Assembly: GCA_019843655.1 (NCBI GenBank)
Contig: JACDQD010000006.1
Span: forward strand, 16,200,246-16,264,245
DNA length: 64,000 bases
Reading direction: 5' to 3'
DNA from: Lethocerus indicus
Taxonomy: Eukaryota > Arthropoda > Insecta > Hemiptera > Belostomatidae
Below the pieces are notes generated by a model. It was not told where the DNA came from. It did not search any database and saw nothing but the letters and a program-made list of their open reading frames with translations. Of the stretch, positions 27,112-41,654 are shown one piece after another. Every line of letters begins with the position of its first letter. Position 1 is the first letter of the stretch. A program made the position numbers and the translations under genes.

Positions 27112-30100
27112 TTTAAAAAGATTACTTTGAGCGAAAACTTACAGTAATTCATAACTGTATGGGAGTGAGGGTGGTAAATTGACTGAGAAGTAAGCTCAGA
27201 GCAAGACAGGGAAATGCCAAATTACCAATTCTGAATGACGACTCAGTCCAAGTGTTCATTCGACAGACACTTCAGAAGTGACGTCCGGGGAAATATCATT
27301 CCCGACCGCAGGATCGCGTATCCCGATTCGCCGAAAATTTGACTATAATTACAGTTAATGTATCCGCTTAGGTGTTCTCAGATCTTTACCCTACCCAACT
27401 CTCATGGACATTACTTCTGATGCAATAAGTGTCCGACATTGGAAATTCACATAGGAACCGTGGGTGTAATATACACGTTTGACGTCATCCAGTTCATATA
27501 CCAAACTATAGACACAATTAATATTGTATTTGTATTTGTTTTATTTGAAATGAACAGTTTAAGCAGTAACTAATGCAGACCCAGTTAAGAGAGGCCTTGT
27601 CTTATATCCGAAATTCATCATTTCAATTCCGACAACGCCTCTTATGGTACTGGAATAAAAAACTACTGGATATCCGGTACAATTAAATTGCGATTCTGAA
27701 TTACGAATGGACAGACCAGATAATTTCTAATTTTTCACAGATCAACTTCACTAGAAAATCGCAACAGCTCGCAGCGTCACTTCTCCTACCGGATTTAACC
27801 GTTACCTCACGGACGGGCGGGACGAAAAGAAAAAGAGGAATAAAAAAATTAAAGAAACGACATAAGCGGTAAAAAATGTAACGGCCTGACGTCATAATTT
27901 ATTTACATACTATTAATAAATGAAACAGGTATGAAACTGGTGGAAGGGATGGGAGAGGCGTTCGCTGCCTTTCTCCCGTCGGTTGTGCGGCCCCCCTCCC
28001 TCCGCCAACGCTAACTGGTTCGCCGGTAATAACACGGTGAGCCAAACGAATAGCATCACGTCCCCAGCGACCGGTAGCACACACTTCGAAATGCCAACCA
28101 AATTTAACCGCGGACAATTCTCCAACGAACGTCAGCCTCAGGCCAATATGCCCCAGAGTCCGCCTCGTGGGAATTCTTCAAATTCTCCGCATCCACCAAT
28201 GGAACACAGATGAAAATGGATTTTGTGTTCCGAAATTTCATACTGTCTCCCCCCCGCTCTGAATCCACAAAGCGACACAAGTGCATATCGTACTTTCAAA
28301 TGTTCGGTGTTCCGCTAACACTGGGAACATCGACCGGGAAGGCTTAAACGACATGTTGTCACTAAATCGAATTCCAAATTGTTTCCTAGTTATCTGAGCT
28401 CCCACTCATTAACAATTCTATTTAAAAAGTCGTATCTGCCGCAAGGACTTGAATCCAAATACTAGAGAAATAAACTATGTAGATTAGCTGTATAGAAATA
28501 ACAGACATATATACACAAGGCGTTATTAGAGCTGCTGTGTCGGTTTAAACTGGTGTACACATGCACTCTATAGTGGGTTACTGTATTAAGCCGCATCAGC
28601 CTAAATGTGTGCTCAGCCATATGTCTATATCCTATGGTAATTGGTTTTGTTTCGGTAAATGTACCGGTGAAACGCTTCACGCTGACTACAATACTTATTA
28701 CTATACTGGATTCTAATTACCCGAACACTGATTTCTATAGAATAAGGAATGTCACACATCAAATGAATAAGCGAAATATGAAAAAAGATTGAAATAAGCC
28801 ATCTCACAATAGAGGTTTACATTCTGTGTGTTTTGCGTCTGCCGCGCGAGGTCTCCGTCAGTTTCAAAGCCGGGCTACTATAGTATATATTTTTTCTCAT
28901 AATTTCGCTCCTTTTCTATCGCTTTTTACAATAGTAATTATCTTTTCAAATGTTTAATTTCCGCGACCCCGTCATATTATTTCATATACCAGCGGCGTAC
29001 GGACTGGAGAACCAAGAAATCGCACGAAGACTGGGGAAAAACTGGAGCAAGGTTGTCGAACGGTCAAACGGGTGTTGGAGGGATGGGGAGGCGCTCCAGG
29101 GGACTGGGACTGCAATTCAAGAGGAGGGATAGACCGTTAGTTAGCCCGAGAGTGGAGCAGAGCCGAAGACGGTTGTTTACCGAGGGGACATCAACCCCGG
29201 CCGGAGGGGAGCCCCCGCCTCACCAAGGTTTTTACCGGATAAAACGCGTCCTTGTCTCGCCTGTCGATCCCCAGTCGACCCCCACCCGGCTCAAACCGCT
29301 CCTGTTCCATATAAAAACAGACAGCCTTCTTTGCCCCTTTCCCCGAAAAGACCTTCGGGGCCCAGAAAAACCCAAAGACTTTGCAACTTTTTTCCCCGCG
29401 TCACAAGGAAATTGATAGATGATCTGTTAAAACGAACCCGACATTCTTAGGCGTAAGTTCGGTATATTATCTCCCGTGTACTTTTCGGTCATCACAAATG
29501 TGTCGCATTACGTGAGACAACAATGAGATCCGTCCTAATCATCTCAGTGATGTATACGGACATCTACGCTGCGACTGCAAATAAAATGTTAGGAATTGAA
29601 TGATTGTTTCTGACCGACGGTCAGAAGCGGTGTAATACCCACAAGTATATAATGAGATTAGGTTCCGGGAAAAGGAGTAATTGAAAAGGAATTCCGGAGT
29701 CACCGGCGATTGGGGTCAGCACAAGGCTAAAACTCACGAGAGGAACCGTAAACTCCAATATATTAATTACAATTGATGCCCGTATAAACTATTAAATTTC
29801 AGATAAGATGAAAAGATGTAAAAGGGCGGAGAGTAAAATATAAGTATAATTCTATATTTTAATAACTGTAAGACTATACAGAGGAACTGCAAGGAGCCGA
29901 ACAGACCCAACTAGAAAGAGAACAAAATTAGACAAATTATAAACCACCCCTCGCAACAATGGCAAAGTACATACTCATATACTCACAATACAAATCGATT
30001 ATCCCATTATTTTTATTGTTTATCACTGTTTCATTCCAATACCACCAGTTCAGAGTTCACGTCGATACTACGACTGAAACAATAATCCCGGGATATAAAA

Positions 30101-31638
30101 CGATGCTGCCGACTAAGCTATCATCAACATAATTAAATTCACGAGAACAGAACTTCCTTCACGAAATATTCCAACGACCTCACGAAAATCGTGGGTGAAA
30201 CAGTCTGTAGAATATATCCAATCTGTACTCTCTGTACAATTTTTCAAACCATCCGGTTCTTCTAGCGGGCGACCTTCAATTTGATATTACTATTTTTATT
30301 CGTCCGGTGTTGTCTTTGATTTGCGTCATTGAACACGAGGAATCGGCCGGGAAGACTTCCCAGGTTTCTTGGAACGCCTCGTTCCAAAGAAGGCCTTGTA
30401 AATGCCTGGATAAGTGGAAGCCAATTGAGCCACTTTGTTCATTCGAAAGCAGCAGGCCATACCGATTAGTGAAATTAAATGAGATGTAACTGGACGCACA
30501 CGAAGGGGTTGAATGTGATATCTCATATTAGATAGTTTCTCTTATAATGTAAACATGTTTCATACGAATAAAAAAATTCAAATAATATCAGCAACATTAT
30601 TTAAACGTGAAAATTACATTTATACAACACTCTGCTGTTTTATAGTACAAATAAACTTTTAAAAAAGTTAAAAAACTGCGCAAACAAACTGGACAGCATC
30701 TCAACATGACATCCACACCTTACTGGCCATGACATCTACGTATAAATTAATATTGGCCAAACACAATCCATTCTAATGTTCAGGCCGGCTCAAGGTAAGG
30801 TGTAGACCACGATTCTAAGAAAGGAGTAAAAGTTTTACTTCGTGATGAAAAAAATTACCTACTACGAAACCCTTGTTTACGTCAATGACTTTTAACGAAA
30901 ACAATACACAATAAACAACATAATATCCGGGTCGTTTGACAATTATGGAAATTGAGTCAATTGATAAATACTCGATCAGTGTTAGAAGTCCAGCGTTTTA
31001 CATTAGAGATTAATGCGATGTTCAAAACATGCTACATTATGAAAATTAAATTATTATTATCGGAGCAACAATCCCACTCTTACTGCAACTCAGCACCAGG
31101 ATATGTCGTCATATCAGTGAAATTGCTGCCTATAAAATAAAAATAATTGAATAAAACGATATCCGGGACGTTCAATAATGGAATTAGGAATGTAATGAAG
31201 TAATGAACATGAACAGTTGATAAATGAATACGTATGGATCCTACCAGAAAAACCAATATTTGCGTTATAAAATAATAAGAAGTAAGCCCATTATCAATAC
31301 GTCCTTGAAATATTCAATCCGGTGAGCACTTGGTTTAAATAAAGCAGCACGATGAAGAACAAAATCAGTTCAATTAACTCCGTCAGGTTAAGGGCATAAT
31401 TGTACCCCGCCGTATTGCTATTAAATCACAAGATACAATTACACCAACAGGCGATAGATATCTCTTTTGTGTTTACCATTAACATTTGATCGTTCCAATA
31501 ATACCGGCTGACGAAACTCAAATCCAGACCGAACAGGAAAGGTCCTGTTACATAGTAGTTTTACCTTGTGTTGGCGGCTGCTTTCTTTTCGGTGGGATAG
31601 CGCCGGGGTCCGGCTCCTCAAGGACTTACAACACGTCT

Positions 31639-31665
31639 ACACACACACACACACACACACACACA
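31639..31665. repeat. (AC)n microsatellite
   Basis: AC run of 27 bp; a shorter CA run follows near 31763. Confidence 0.95.
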
Positions 31666-32562
31666 GTCGCGCCCATTAAAACGGTCAACCTCTGCCTCTG
31701 CCTTCCGGTAAATCACCAATATGTACGCACGTGTTCTCATTATCATTCCAGTTTATGCCAAACACACACACACACATATAATTGAGACTGAGGGTAATCC
31801 GGTACATATAGCGGATGTATCAAGAGTAATACAAATGCATCCTTCGTCCGATCATTATCCTCGTAATTTTCGTACGTCTGTCCCCGCTTGTGAGTTGTTG
31901 TCAATTGGGGTTTTTGAGCTGAATGTGACAAAAAGTGGAACGCATACGAGGGCACGCCTGGAAATAAACGCAAGCCATATCGGCCACTCGAACAAATACC
32001 GGTTCGCCTATAATAAAACCAGTTCTAATGGAAAGGTAAGAATACAATTACAGATATTTACATAAATGTAACGTTTATCAGCGTACAATTTTCTGGTTAT
32101 TTGTAAGGAGTTGAGCCACTGTGGAATTCAGACTACTTCGACTTCTAAAAATATCTGTTTGAGATAACCAAAAGTGATTATGAAGGCGATACTGAAGATA
32201 CTGTCAAGAATTGAGGTTCCGTACCCGCTATGTTGAATTTGATCGAAATGATTAGAACGAAGAATTATTTCAATAATTAAAATCCAAGATTTTTATACCC
32301 TTGAATGGGTTGGGGGGTACAAGAATGGACAACAAGGTCGAAGAGAGGATGACATCTGAGAAGATCAACTGCGGTTTGCCTTTAATATTTAGATAGCCGG
32401 CGCGTGGGAAAAGCAGAATGAGCACTCGCTTCTTTTTACATGGAAAAAGAAAAGTTACAAACGTCAAATCATTTGCTCAGCAGTTTAAACATCTGACTCG
32501 TAAACAAGTTGGCACCGTAAAACCACTTAAAGTTCAATGGTTTCCCATACGATGAATTCGCC

Positions 32563-32580
32563 GTAACATTTTTATGTTAC
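32563..32580. repeat. Hairpin, 7-bp stem
   Basis: GTAACAT, loop TTTT, ATGTTAC. A second inverted repeat, TGTCAAC/GTTGACA, lies at 32866-32893. Both are short enough to be chance in AT-rich DNA. Confidence 0.45.
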
Positions 32581-35500
32581 AACATTTATGAGGCTCGAAA
32601 TTAAATGCGACGCAGGCGCCCTAGCGCCACCTCGAAATTACAAATAAAGTTTCAGCATCAATAATAACCGATAATTACTTAATCAGAGAAATTGCGAAAA
32701 TCCGACTATTTTCAAAACTAAACTACATCGCGGAGAAATTTTTCGTTTTTAAGAATTTACCCACCTCACCAAGTTATAAAGCAGTTAATGATAAATGTGC
32801 ATTAAAAATATAATCCACTCGCATCTATAGTTTCCAAATGTTCAGTAATTCGTAAAATGTTGTTATGTCAACATTATTATTAACAAGTTGACATTATTGT
32901 TACAAGTAACAAAAATCCGTAGGTGTATACCGTGTGAGCACTTCAGGTTACGATATAGTGAAACTGGGTGAAAAAAATATACCATTAATTAAAAAACGGA
33001 GTACAGTAAATTATGATATATTTAAGTCAGCGTCATTCCTGTAGCACAATAAAAACGAATTCACGAGTTGACTTCCATTACCGTTTTCCCGCCGGACAAA
33101 TGCTACGGCCATGAAAAGTGGTACAGAAGTGGGTCTAAGGCAGGAGACATAACTTCCAACCACCTAGGCAATAATTTTAAAAACATTTAGGTATCGGGTA
33201 ACAGACAATCCGTTAGGGAAACCGTTAAGCGGTTGTATACTCTCGAATAATAAAAGTTAAAATGGGCTGTTATAACTGCTATAAGTTGTTTATTATTCAC
33301 CAGACGGTTGTGGAAAAATGCAATACAAAATCGGCCACAGTTTGAGTAGTGCAATTAAATTTGCATTTATGACCCGGGCGGAAATAAGTTATGCGAGTTT
33401 CTGAGTGAAGGTAATAACAATTTCATTTTAAGCAGCCTATCTCATCTGAATCCGGACATTACTAATAAACAATTATTTTTACCGCTAGTCAATGCTAAAT
33501 CTGGAATCCCTATTCATAATCATTTTGCGACAAATAGTAATATTCAGCTGAAAGATAAAAATGTTATAGCCTTCCCAACAAATAACAGCGGGGTGCTTCT
33601 CTATCCATCCAATCAATTGCACTTTATATCTGGTCCACTAAAATTTATTTATTTAAAAAATAAAAAAAAATATTTAATTTTAATTTTATTTAATTCATTA
33701 TTTAAATGTATTACACATATATAAAAAACAATTCGAACATTAAGTTGATATATATAAAAATGTGAGTAATAAATAAAGTAATGGATGTCAGTCCCGTTCC
33801 GCCCCAAGGTAATTCAATCACCGCTGGACATTAGTAGGTCAATTTAAAAATGTGTTGACATTTAAAGTATGTTAATTAGTTTATTTAACGACACAGCGAT
33901 TATATATCTCATATAACCTTCACAGTCTGCTGTATTTTTATTAATTTAAAACGGTACAGGGAACTATTGCAATGGTGATGGAAACGCTCAAAACTCTGAT
34001 CTTGAATACTTTTCTCATGACATATAAATTTTATTAAACATGCAAATTTGTAGGAAACGAGTTACCCAGTATCTGGAGGTTGCACTAAATTTGGCAAAGA
34101 GACAGGCTACAAACCTTTCCAAAGTAAATTATAAATATAAATGGAATAGTAAAAGAAATGGTATACATAATACTCAAGGAACGGCGCAGTAAGTATAAGG
34201 CCAAAATCTTTTCCCAATGCCATTAGTGAACAGTGACCGGATAATATCTCTCGAAAGCGAAAACACGGACTCGTTCACAATAAATTCAACTCCCCATTTC
34301 CTGCATTAGGCGACGCATGGTAATTATATTTTTCCTTCTGTCTCCGGTGGTCAAGTGAAATAAATACTTCAGTAAGCACCTTATTTATCTGGTTCTGTAA
34401 TCGTATTATTTATTGCTTGTTAACTGTCGGGGCACGGAAAATAAAATATCTGGGTTATGGTTATAAAAAGAAAACAAACGATATCATTTTCGTTGCGCCC
34501 ATTAAAGTTGTAGAGTTGAAACTAGCGGTTTCCTGCTTGAATCACTGAGCATTTATTTAAATAATAGAGAAAGGTTTTAAGAGTGTTGGAAGTGACAGAA
34601 TAGCGTCTGAATTCAATGCTATCAGTTTATATAGTTCGTATGTTGCACTCCTTCACGTGAACCTCAACCTTCTTATGGCCCGTCATGTATGGTGCTTATA
34701 AGATCTAAGTAGAACATTAGAAAGGAGAATTTGATGGTTCAGATAAGAGTAAATTTGAATATAACACTGCATTAATATAGGATATTCGGACAGATTCCAC
34801 GTAAAGCTCACATTTCATATATGATATACGGCGAGGGCGGATGATTAATACTTTTACGCGACAGCCAATCGCCACAAGACAGGCGGGAAGATTTGAGCCA
34901 ATAAATCAATGCCATTTGATGCAGAAGCTTACATTTATTTCCGTCGGGGTACGGCGCGAGTTGTTGCCACTATGTCTATTAAACTATTTTTAAACACATT
35001 CAACAAATTGCATAAATAATAAATTGACGTTGAAGGCGTGTATGAACAACCAAAAATACCTGAGAGACAAAACTGCCATTACCATAAATATCATCATCGT
35101 TGAAGATGTAAATTACATACAGCTCTTACAATTGAACGATGCGCACATTCGACATTTAAAAAATTGCAATGCGAATTAAACATCGAATTATCACGAAAGG
35201 TCAATTGGTTTTTTTCCCATTCATTTAATCCAGCAGTCTCCGATATTCGACTCGAACTTTCCCAACATCGAGGAAGGAGTAACAATCCCATAATTTATGG
35301 CCATAAAATAAACAGCATGTACAAAGCCTCGGTCCAGACCCCTATTTCCCTTTCACCGCAAGCGTCCTCAAAAGCTCATCACAAACATTTTAAGACACGG
35401 TGATAAATGTAAATTCAGAAACGACACCGCGTTGAAGATTTACCTACGCGCACTGAATGAACGTGTAAATCCAATCTGCTATTCGATTGTTGGGAATCAG

Positions 35501-36083
35501 GAAATGAAACAAAGGACGTAGAACGCATCTATACGGACGAGGCTAAGGAGAGACAGAAGGCAAGGTTGATATCCGTTCAAGAATAGAAGGAAACGATCGA
35601 ATGTTTTTCTCTTAATTTCAAGAACCAAGGATCATTCATGACAGTGGAAGGATAGAGCTAAAGATCATCTAAGGAAACCAGGTGTATGGCTTATTTTTAA
35701 TTAATAAGTAATAAAAAGTATTAATTAATAAGTACAATTCTACCATCTTTACATGGTTCTACGGCGCTGCTATTATATCCATTAAACCATTAAAAAGTAA
35801 ACAGTAAAAAACAGGATTTATTCATTTCTTATACTTTAAAACACAGTTTAAGACATTGTTTCGCCTATTGTAGAGTGAGCACCAATATGAAGCCACTTTT
35901 ATTTTGAATTTGTTATATTTCTGGATGGGACAGAAAAACGACCAGAAGTCCTACGGCGTTTAATAAGGTTAGAGACAATAGAAATTAGGCTTATTGACAG
36001 AATATTCAGTTGTGAATTCGCGATAGGACTTTCTGGTAAACAATTTAAAATAACATTTTGGGCTATACAGTTTTAGACATTAT

Positions 36084-36118
36084 TAGGCGGTATATTTCGG
36101 TTGACGGAACCTCATCAG
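36084..36118 (+). repeat. Copy B of the short dispersed motif
   Basis: TAGGCGGTATATTTCGGTTG followed by ACGGAACCTCATCAG, the fullest copy. It shares ACGGAACCTCATC exactly with the copy at 59830. Confidence 0.4.
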
Positions 36119-36780
36119 TTGTTTGGACGGGATGGCGTTTGTCCAATAGCAGCTAAATGATGTAGCTGGCGTTAGGTGTTTAGGTGATGGGTGTTTACCA
36201 CCGGCCGGCATCCGGGTCCTTAGCTCGGTGTTTTGCGATCCTGGCACGATTGCGATCGCGTCCTTCCCGCTCTTGTTTTCGGCCGGCCCTTATAATTCAA
36301 TCGTCCACAGTCATTATAGCCGATCCCAATCTCGGTCGGTGAAAAGATAACAGAATCTTAATCACCGTTTCGGTTATTATTTTCCCCCACAACAAAACAA
36401 AGGCTAACGTTCGGAGTTAGTCACCGGGCCCTGACCTTTATTTCGGACGGCGGAATGCCGTAGCAAACTCCCGGGCCCCCCTATTCTTCGAACTCGGTTC
36501 TGATTTCATGCATCCTATCCTTCATACGAACACGTGCTGTTTCCGCTGGAGTCCCTCGCTTGATTCATCCTATGTCTAGACTGTCAAACCGATCATTATG
36601 TCAAGACTGTAGCGATTCCGGAGACTTGACCATTCATCCATTACGACAAGGGGATATACAATATTTTATTTCAGTTATACATGCCGCAGAGGATGGAGAG
36701 AATCTAATTGAGTCGCAGGACCAAACCAGAAAGGCGAGATAAAAATATCCAAACAGTGGATAGCACAGTTATTTATAGTT

Positions 36781-36798
36781 ATACACAATATTGTGTAT
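36781..36798. repeat. 18-bp perfect palindrome
   Basis: ATACACAATATTGTGTAT is exactly self-complementary. The core CACAATATTGTGTAT recurs at 52964, 16 kb away. Confidence 0.7.
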
Positions 36799-39087
36799 TT
36801 TAACTGATTATGTTCATATCGAATTCCATTGTCACTGCGATATAAATATCTAAAGGACAGAAAACATTTATTCAATGTTATACTGGTATATAATTTATAC
36901 TCAATATTATCCCAAGTTCAAACACTCAATTTTTTACCTACTGAAGACAAGAGACGTAGAAAAGTCTACTGAGGACTGACCCATAAAAGAGTTGGAGAAA
37001 GCCTGTGTTTAGTACCCACTTTGTAAGTGCTTGCAGAAAGAAAAACAGAGGCTTTATTAACGCTTTCATGGGAATTTGTGGTAATTTTATAAAGAGTAAA
37101 TAAAAGCGAATGTCCGTGCGAATATTCTTCGGTGTAAATGTCGATAACACATTCCGGACGATTTCTACAATCTATTGTTCGGCCAAATTATGAACCGCTG
37201 AGAATCGGCTGTGGAATGAACTCGATTTCGGCCGCGAATTTGCTTAGGGTGTGAAAAAAACGCTAGCGCTGCTGCTAATTAGACACTGAAATCGGCAATA
37301 AAGCCTTCTTACTTTTCACATCGGGAGAGAGTCATTGAAAAGGTTATATGAAAGGGAGGGGGACAGGAGAGACCGCGCAATCGGGAGACCTTATTCAGAA
37401 GAAAAATGCAAAAGAAAAATACCATAATTAGCCAGTTCCAGCCTTTATATTGCCCGCGAGAAATTCTATATCGAATGTTCATGCGTACGACGCAATCGGG
37501 AATGCTCGTCATTTTAATGAACAATTCCTGCAATTTGTACAACGACCTCGGCCTCCCAGTCGGCATTTTATTGCACTCGAATTAAAAAAAAAAGATGAAG
37601 AAATAATAATCTTGTTTGCAGATAATAAAAGTACGACATGACAGGACATTTTTCAGACCTAATCAACCCCATCAACAAATACTTTTAAAGCTCAAAAGAG
37701 ATTTAATAATTTATTTTATTTGAAATACCTCTTTTGTGGTCTGCGAGGGGTTGGAATACTGAAGTTTTCGTTCATTCTCCTTGACAAAAGAACGCGAAAA
37801 CTACAGCAACAATTTATTGTTTCATTACCGAGAATTTATTTCATGAAACACCATGGAAGGGGAAGGCAGGAGAATAAAAAGTGCACAAGCGACAATTAAT
37901 AAATTCCGTTCACTCGGCGGGAAAGTACAACTCAACAGGGACATGGACAGAGACCCCGGTAGAATCTGGAACGGATGTCGGGGATAGAGCGCGGGCGTCC
38001 TCCCCCCTGTGAGCGCCGCGTCACCTACAGGCGAGAAACCGATTCTAATTAGGCGCAGGAGGTGCAGGCCCTCGTTCCACAAACACGAATTTCACTCTTC
38101 CCTGATCCACATACGGGAACCGACTCGCACATAATTTTTTATTCCCTTTTTTCATGCTAGTTCACTTCGTACATCTTGAATGGGTAGGTTTCCCCCTTCT
38201 CTTGGGGACAGGCTTTTCTGCCAGACTACTCATTCTATTATAAAACATCACTAGAAAATATTAATAATGAAAAACACCCATAAAAGGAAATTAAACGGAC
38301 GGAAAATAATAAAATAATTTTTAAAAGTAACTGATTTAGACCTTAGAAAAAAAATGTCATCTGTTATTTATTGTTCACGTGACAATTTTTTCTCTACCTT
38401 CCCTAGTACGAACTGAGTATTATTGCACTATTTTTGGACCTAGATAATTTCTCTTTTAATCCAGATATGACATGCCCCTCTCCAATTCAAACCCTACTTT
38501 TATGTGAAGTACACTCACAAGCGATCGATCCTCTATGAGAAGAAAAAAGGAACACCCAGAAATAATGAATTGTACTTGCCCACCAAAAAAAGGTTCTTCA
38601 GCCTTAATTAATTACTCCGCAGCCAAACAATAGTCAATTATATTTTGTCTCCGCCGAATAAAAGTACGGTATTACGATGATTTATTTTCAATCGAAAAGT
38701 GACTTACGGTTGGATATAATACTTCGTGGGATATAAAATATTGCTTAATTAAATATGCTTACCGATGGGGCTTGTTGAAATAAATAGAACGATAATTAAC
38801 AACAACGTTAAGCTATTTTTCAGTCAAATAAGTACCGGTAATTATTTACTGCAAGTGAGTAGAACCTACGGTAGTAACGAGTGACTGTTGCATCAATTTA
38901 CCAATAGGCTGCCGACTTGAAATTTATAAAAAAATCAAACGTGACAGCAGGTACCCAACCTTAACCGCCTATTTCTACATTTTTATTTCTGTAAGGAAAA
39001 TTGCTGTTTAATTAACAAAGAATAAGAGATAATCCGTAATTTAGAGATTAAGGCTTGGCACCTCGGCTCAGGGTCCGCTGAAAGCAC

Positions 39088-39101
39088 GCATGCATGCATG
39101 C
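39088..39101. repeat. (GCAT)n repeat
   Basis: Three and a half units of self-complementary GCAT. Confidence 0.85.
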
Positions 39102-40702
39102 CTTTCCCGGCCCCCGAGGGACAACCACCCGCCCCGGATACGAAATGTATCTGTGTCAGAGCTGGCCAATTTGTGTCTCACCTGCCCGCCCAAGTTCAGT
39201 TTCTGAAGAAAAAGGAAGATGATAGCCCAGATGGTGTTGGCAGAAAAAAAGCACAATGCCACCGCTCGGGACTCACGGATAATTTTACGGTTTTAGAAAT
39301 TGCGAAACCCCCCCTTTTTTTTATTTGACCTCGATATCCGTCTTCGGTTCCGCTTAACGGACTCGTAAAATCGGACGTACTTCGCTTCTGGATAGTGGGA
39401 AGAGTAGATGGGAAAATTCGGTAAGCGAACGTTTTGATCGTTGAACGATCATCACACTACAAATTTGGCGTATACTCGACTCATCTACGTCAACATCTCC
39501 CAAAATTACATTATTCGATTATTTTCCTTAAAAATCAAATTATGGTCAATGCAGATTAAAAAGGCTATTAGGGATGACAATAATTCTACTGTAATTGATC
39601 TCTTTTGTTCAGTATATGTTGCTAATATTTCTCTGAAATAGAAATTAATTTCTATTGTTAAGGCAAACCTAATTCAAATTATTACATAGTGGCTGCATAA
39701 TAAGTTTAGAGACCTACCAGTAAACAAAACTAAAAATAATTAAGAATTCGGCATCTAGTCGTCGCAGTATTGTCTGTATGAGAGCACCACACGTGACCGA
39801 CAGGACTTTATCCCCTTGGACGTCACAAGATTATAACTGACTGGACAGATAACAGAGAGTTACAAATTGCCGCCATTACACCGGTAGAGGACAATGAAAA
39901 GCCGTGGGGAGCTGGTTTCTCAGAGACATCCGGCTCCGAGGTAACCTCAGCCGGAGCTCCTCCAATTGCGATCAATTTAATATATATATAAAAGAAGATA
40001 ATATGGCTAATTTCCGAGCGCAAAATACCTATATTATATATGCTTTTTCGTAGTGCGGTATCGTACTACCTTCCCTCACATAAACGAGATAAGATATCAT
40101 CACTTTTGCGCTTATTCTGTCTCCACGTCGGTTTTCGCGGACCACAAGCAAATACGTTAAATTAGAGATCCTGTTACAACATACCGAAGATTTTTTATTG
40201 CACAATAAATGCTCGAAGAATTTCGAAAGCCCTAAATCCATTATGAATACATAGATATGCTGTTAAAAACAGGAAAAAAGCTCGCAAGTCGAGTTCAGAA
40301 ACAATTTAATACTTAGAACAATTCCAGTTACCTGTCCTTCTGTAGAAACAAGTCCATCGCCTAATGAAAATGAAAGTTGTTGAGGTGCGATTGAATCCTA
40401 CGGACAAATAAGGATTTCATCCATAAAAGAAAAAGAAATTACCTCGTGGGAACGGCAGTTATGTGCCATTATTAACTATATATTATAATTAAATGGAGTA
40501 ATGAAAATATAATAATTCCGACAAGTAAAACACTTTTTCAATTTATAACTGTAGTTTTAGAAAAATAATAGTCATAGACGTGGGTGATGACAAATTTTTC
40601 ATTTTATCCCGATGTAAGTAACATACATCCTGTAATCAGTACGATCCAATTAGGTAATTTGAGCTATGTATGTTGAATGTCTTATTTCCTATCATAAATC
40701 AC

Positions 40703-40730
40703 TAGGCGTTTAAAATACTGTAAACGCCTA
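40703..40730. repeat. Perfect 10-bp hairpin
   Basis: Arms TAGGCGTTTA and TAAACGCCTA enclose an 8-nt loop. The stem contains CpG pairs that would be lost easily by mutation, hinting at either recent origin or constraint. No gene adjoins it. Confidence 0.7.
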
Positions 40731-41597
40731 AATTATTACATGTAATGTGCCATTAATATAGTCGAGGTCGATCTAAGGTTGTTTATTACGACTGGCAATA
40801 GTCGAAAATTTGTTTATTTCCTCGCATCCGGGTGATTTTCCACAATGCCAACCTGACAAACAAAATGTAAGTAGGAACTTCACAAATTTCGTTATATTTT
40901 CTTGGAGCACTCCAGACTACAGAATTAAAATGGAATACAAGGTTGCGTGGAAAACGGGAATGCAATTTTTTGAATTAGGGATGGTTTAGGAACTGAACTC
41001 CACATTTGCGACTAAAAACTTTTACTTTTCTATGTTTTCTAGCCAGGGGGGATGCTACAAAAGCTATATAAGAAAACTAACATAGGCCGAAATAAAATTT
41101 GTTCTTTCTATGATTAGGATTATTCAAACAAATAAATTCAACATACTACAAAAGTAGTTTTAGTCCACAAAAACTTTAATATAGGATTCGTTTGTTCACT
41201 GCAATATATCTTATTTTTGACTTAATTTATTAATATTAATTTATTTATTTTAAATATAATTTAACTATGGCAGCTAATTAATTTCACCAGTAATTAGTAT
41301 TCAGCAAGTGGGACATTAAAATGTGTCCCCTCCCCGTCCGGTTAAGATTTCTCACCGGATATTTCGTAATAGGAGACTCCCCTCTGACATCTTAGATCCG
41401 GCCGGGAGAAATCCAGCGTGGGGACGAAGGGGGAGAGAATTCCGGGTGGGGAGTGGGTAGGTAGGTGGGCTCCCCCAACTGGGTCGTTACTTCAAATGCT
41501 TAAGACTATAGCCTACGAAATCAAGGCGTTAAAGTTACTATCATTCTACCACAAATGTACTCAAAATTGACGAATCAAATTTAGACACTAACACCGA

Positions 41598-41654
41598 TTT
41601 AAATAGATGCAAAAATCTATTTAAACTGAATCTATATACCGATTGAAAAATCGG
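41598..41654. repeat. Two adjacent hairpins
   Basis: The first has an 11-bp perfect stem, TTTAAATAGAT/ATCTATTTAAA, with loop GCAAAA. The second, 14 nt later, is CCGATT/AATCGG with loop GAAA. CACCGATTT also precedes the first stem, so an alternative pairing exists. Confidence 0.6.

Larger units (their letters stand above)
22001..32000. other. Gene-poor DNA, no exon recognised
   Basis: CpG-rich blocks near 25130-25420, 27950-28260 and 29000-29420. No transposase, reverse transcriptase or domain-bearing frame was seen on either strand. Confidence 0.5.

Noticed and set aside
29053..29415. 120-codon plus-strand frame
   Set aside because: GC-rich block, no domain, no splice signals that extend it.
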